64,000 nt of DNA from Ifrita kowaldi (Eukaryota; Chordata; Aves; Passeriformes; Cinclosomatidae). The DNA lies in assembly GCA_013398055.1 (NCBI GenBank), contig VZRS01002397.1, positions 1-64,000 of the forward strand, written 5' to 3'. Below, one piece after another: positions 62,781 to 64,000 of the stretch. Position 1 is the stretch's first letter, and each line of letters opens with the position of its first letter. The notes beneath the pieces were generated by a model. That model did no database searches and had not been told where the DNA came from. It saw only the letters and a list, made by a program, of their open reading frames with translations. The translations under genes and the position numbers were made by a program.

Positions 62781-63540
62781 AGTGAAATGTGTTGAGTATG
62801 CAGCAAAAATAGCACCTAAAGATATTTATTTATTTGTTGCTCAGGTCACTGAATTTCTTATTTTGTCTTTACTGAACTCTAGGAGATTTATTAATTTTTC
62901 TATCATTAACCACAGTTACCAAATAACAGCAATTACAGGGGCACTGTCAGATGATCAGTTCCAAAAGTGTTAATTAAAAGCATTTCTAACCTTGCACCTC
63001 TCCTTGAACTTTCATGGGTAATTGCCATTGTTAAAGCATTAAGCATTTACCTGCTTAAATCCCAAAATGTTCTCTTTTTTCCTACTCCGAAAGAGCCCTT
63101 CAAACAGCAGAGAAATTACTTCAGCAAAACCATAAAATTGATTGCAGAGTCATTATGTCAAATGCGTACCAAAACACAGAGAAATATAATTTTTTTTCTT
63201 ATGTTTTCTAATATCATCACGGGTGTTACCTCGGTACTACAACAACGAGAAAGGCAGTTCCAGGGAGCATTGAAATTTCCATCTGGCAATGGTTCTTCTG
63301 GTGTGCATTATCTTTTAAGATGCCTTCCTGGCATCTACCAGCTGCCTTCAGGAAAATTTATATGCTATTTTAGTTTGTTTAATTTCTCTTCCCTGCTAAT
63401 GTGCCTTTGTTATTGCCGTGTGGTGTTCATTAACTGCGCCAGGAGATGGCAGCAATGGAAACCACTTCGTGCCCTCCATTCATAAATGATCTTTTGTGCT
63501 GAGCGACGACAACAACATGATCATCAAGCAACGTTTAAAA
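62781..63540. promoter_or_regulatory. Candidate conserved noncoding or regulatory segment
   Basis: AT-rich sequence dense in plausible factor sites: AACCACA (RUNX-like, about 62909), TTAATTAA (62971-62978), and a CTCF-like CCAGGAGATGGCAG at 63439-63452 differing from the common CCASYAGRKGGCRS consensus at one position. Two consecutive open frames (62782-62973 and 62967-63485) lack recognisable domains. The regulatory role is inferred from motif content only. Confidence 0.3.
63439..63452 (+). promoter_or_regulatory. CTCF-like motif
   Basis: CCAGGAGATGGCAG matches thirteen of fourteen positions of the CCASYAGRKGGCRS core. Occupancy is unknown; single motif matches of this quality also arise by chance in long sequence. 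Confidence 0.35.
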
Positions 63541-64000
63541 ATTGTTTTGAAAAACCAAGCAAAGCAGTCTTCACAGCTGTAGACACCGAAAGATATGAAA
63601 AAAAAAAGAACTATGAAATGTGAAAGGAACTACGGGGTCCCTTCCCAGGATCGGAAGGTCATTTTTTCAACACCCAAGTTGCAAAGGCCACAGATGGACA
63701 TGAACATATAAAACTATTGGAAGGCATGACTTTCCCAGGCTACCATGACCAAAAAAGTCTAAAGTAGCTCTAATTCATTTGATCTTCATGGCAAGGAACA
63801 AAAAGCATTTGAGTCTGGAGCAGGAGAGGACTGGGGAGAATCTGAAAAAAACCCCATAAAGATCAGAGATGGCACTTAGGGCTGCTGGACTTTAACCCAC
63901 ATGTCTGATTTGGTGAGAAGAGGCACAGGGAGCAAGCTGCTTACTTAACTGTTTTTATAAAACAGGTGAAGGGACACGCAGAGCCAGACAGAGCATCTAC
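63541..64000. other. Window end, nothing recognised
   Basis: AT-rich sequence with A runs and no exon, repeat family or RNA gene that I can identify. Confidence 0.6.

Noticed and set aside
62967..63485. 172-codon open frame as a protein gene
   Set aside because: The hypothetical product is a mixture of unrelated low-complexity segments with no known domain; about one such frame is expected by chance in a window this size. The region is reported as possible noncoding regulatory sequence instead.

Overview
The window is vertebrate nuclear DNA, almost certainly from a bird. It contains one multi-exon protein gene with GT-AG introns, and several dispersed fragments of CR1 LINEs of the avian type (3' ends finishing in the TTGTGATTCTGTG / rc AGAATCATTTAGG style). 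Introns are compact and there are no mammalian SINEs. The bird order cannot be fixed from the sequence.

Positions 1-36,690 hold the plus-strand gene ZNF277 (C2H2 zinc finger protein 277). I recognise eleven coding exons, corresponding to exons 2-12 of the vertebrate gene, between 8,333 and 36,553. They join in frame through every intron into a 427-residue product with five C2H2 fingers and a proper stop, followed by a 3' UTR and poly(A) signals at 36,685 and 36,832. Exon 1, with the start codon and promoter, is not in the window. Positions 1-8,332 therefore appear to be the 3' part of intron 1, which contains a decayed CR1 3' end and a probable solo LTR.

The introns carry the other recognisable structure: a polypyrimidine tract followed by an exon-like 51-nt segment in intron 3, a roughly 600-bp CR1 in intron 4, a perfectly alternating purine-pyrimidine tract in intron 6, and a roughly 1.5-kb antisense CR1 in intron 10. 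That CR1 preserves remnants of the ORF1 esterase region and of the ORF2 C-terminus.

Positions 36,838-64,000 look intergenic. In other vertebrates the next gene downstream is IFRD1, and no IFRD1 exon is visible. The notable items here are a long GAA/homopurine tract near 52.7 kb, a GC-richer pocket at 58.05-58.65 kb, small tandem duplications and hairpins, and an enhancer-like stretch near 62.8-63.5 kb with a good CTCF-like motif. I found no tRNA, rRNA, CRISPR or operon-type feature, and no clear new biological system.
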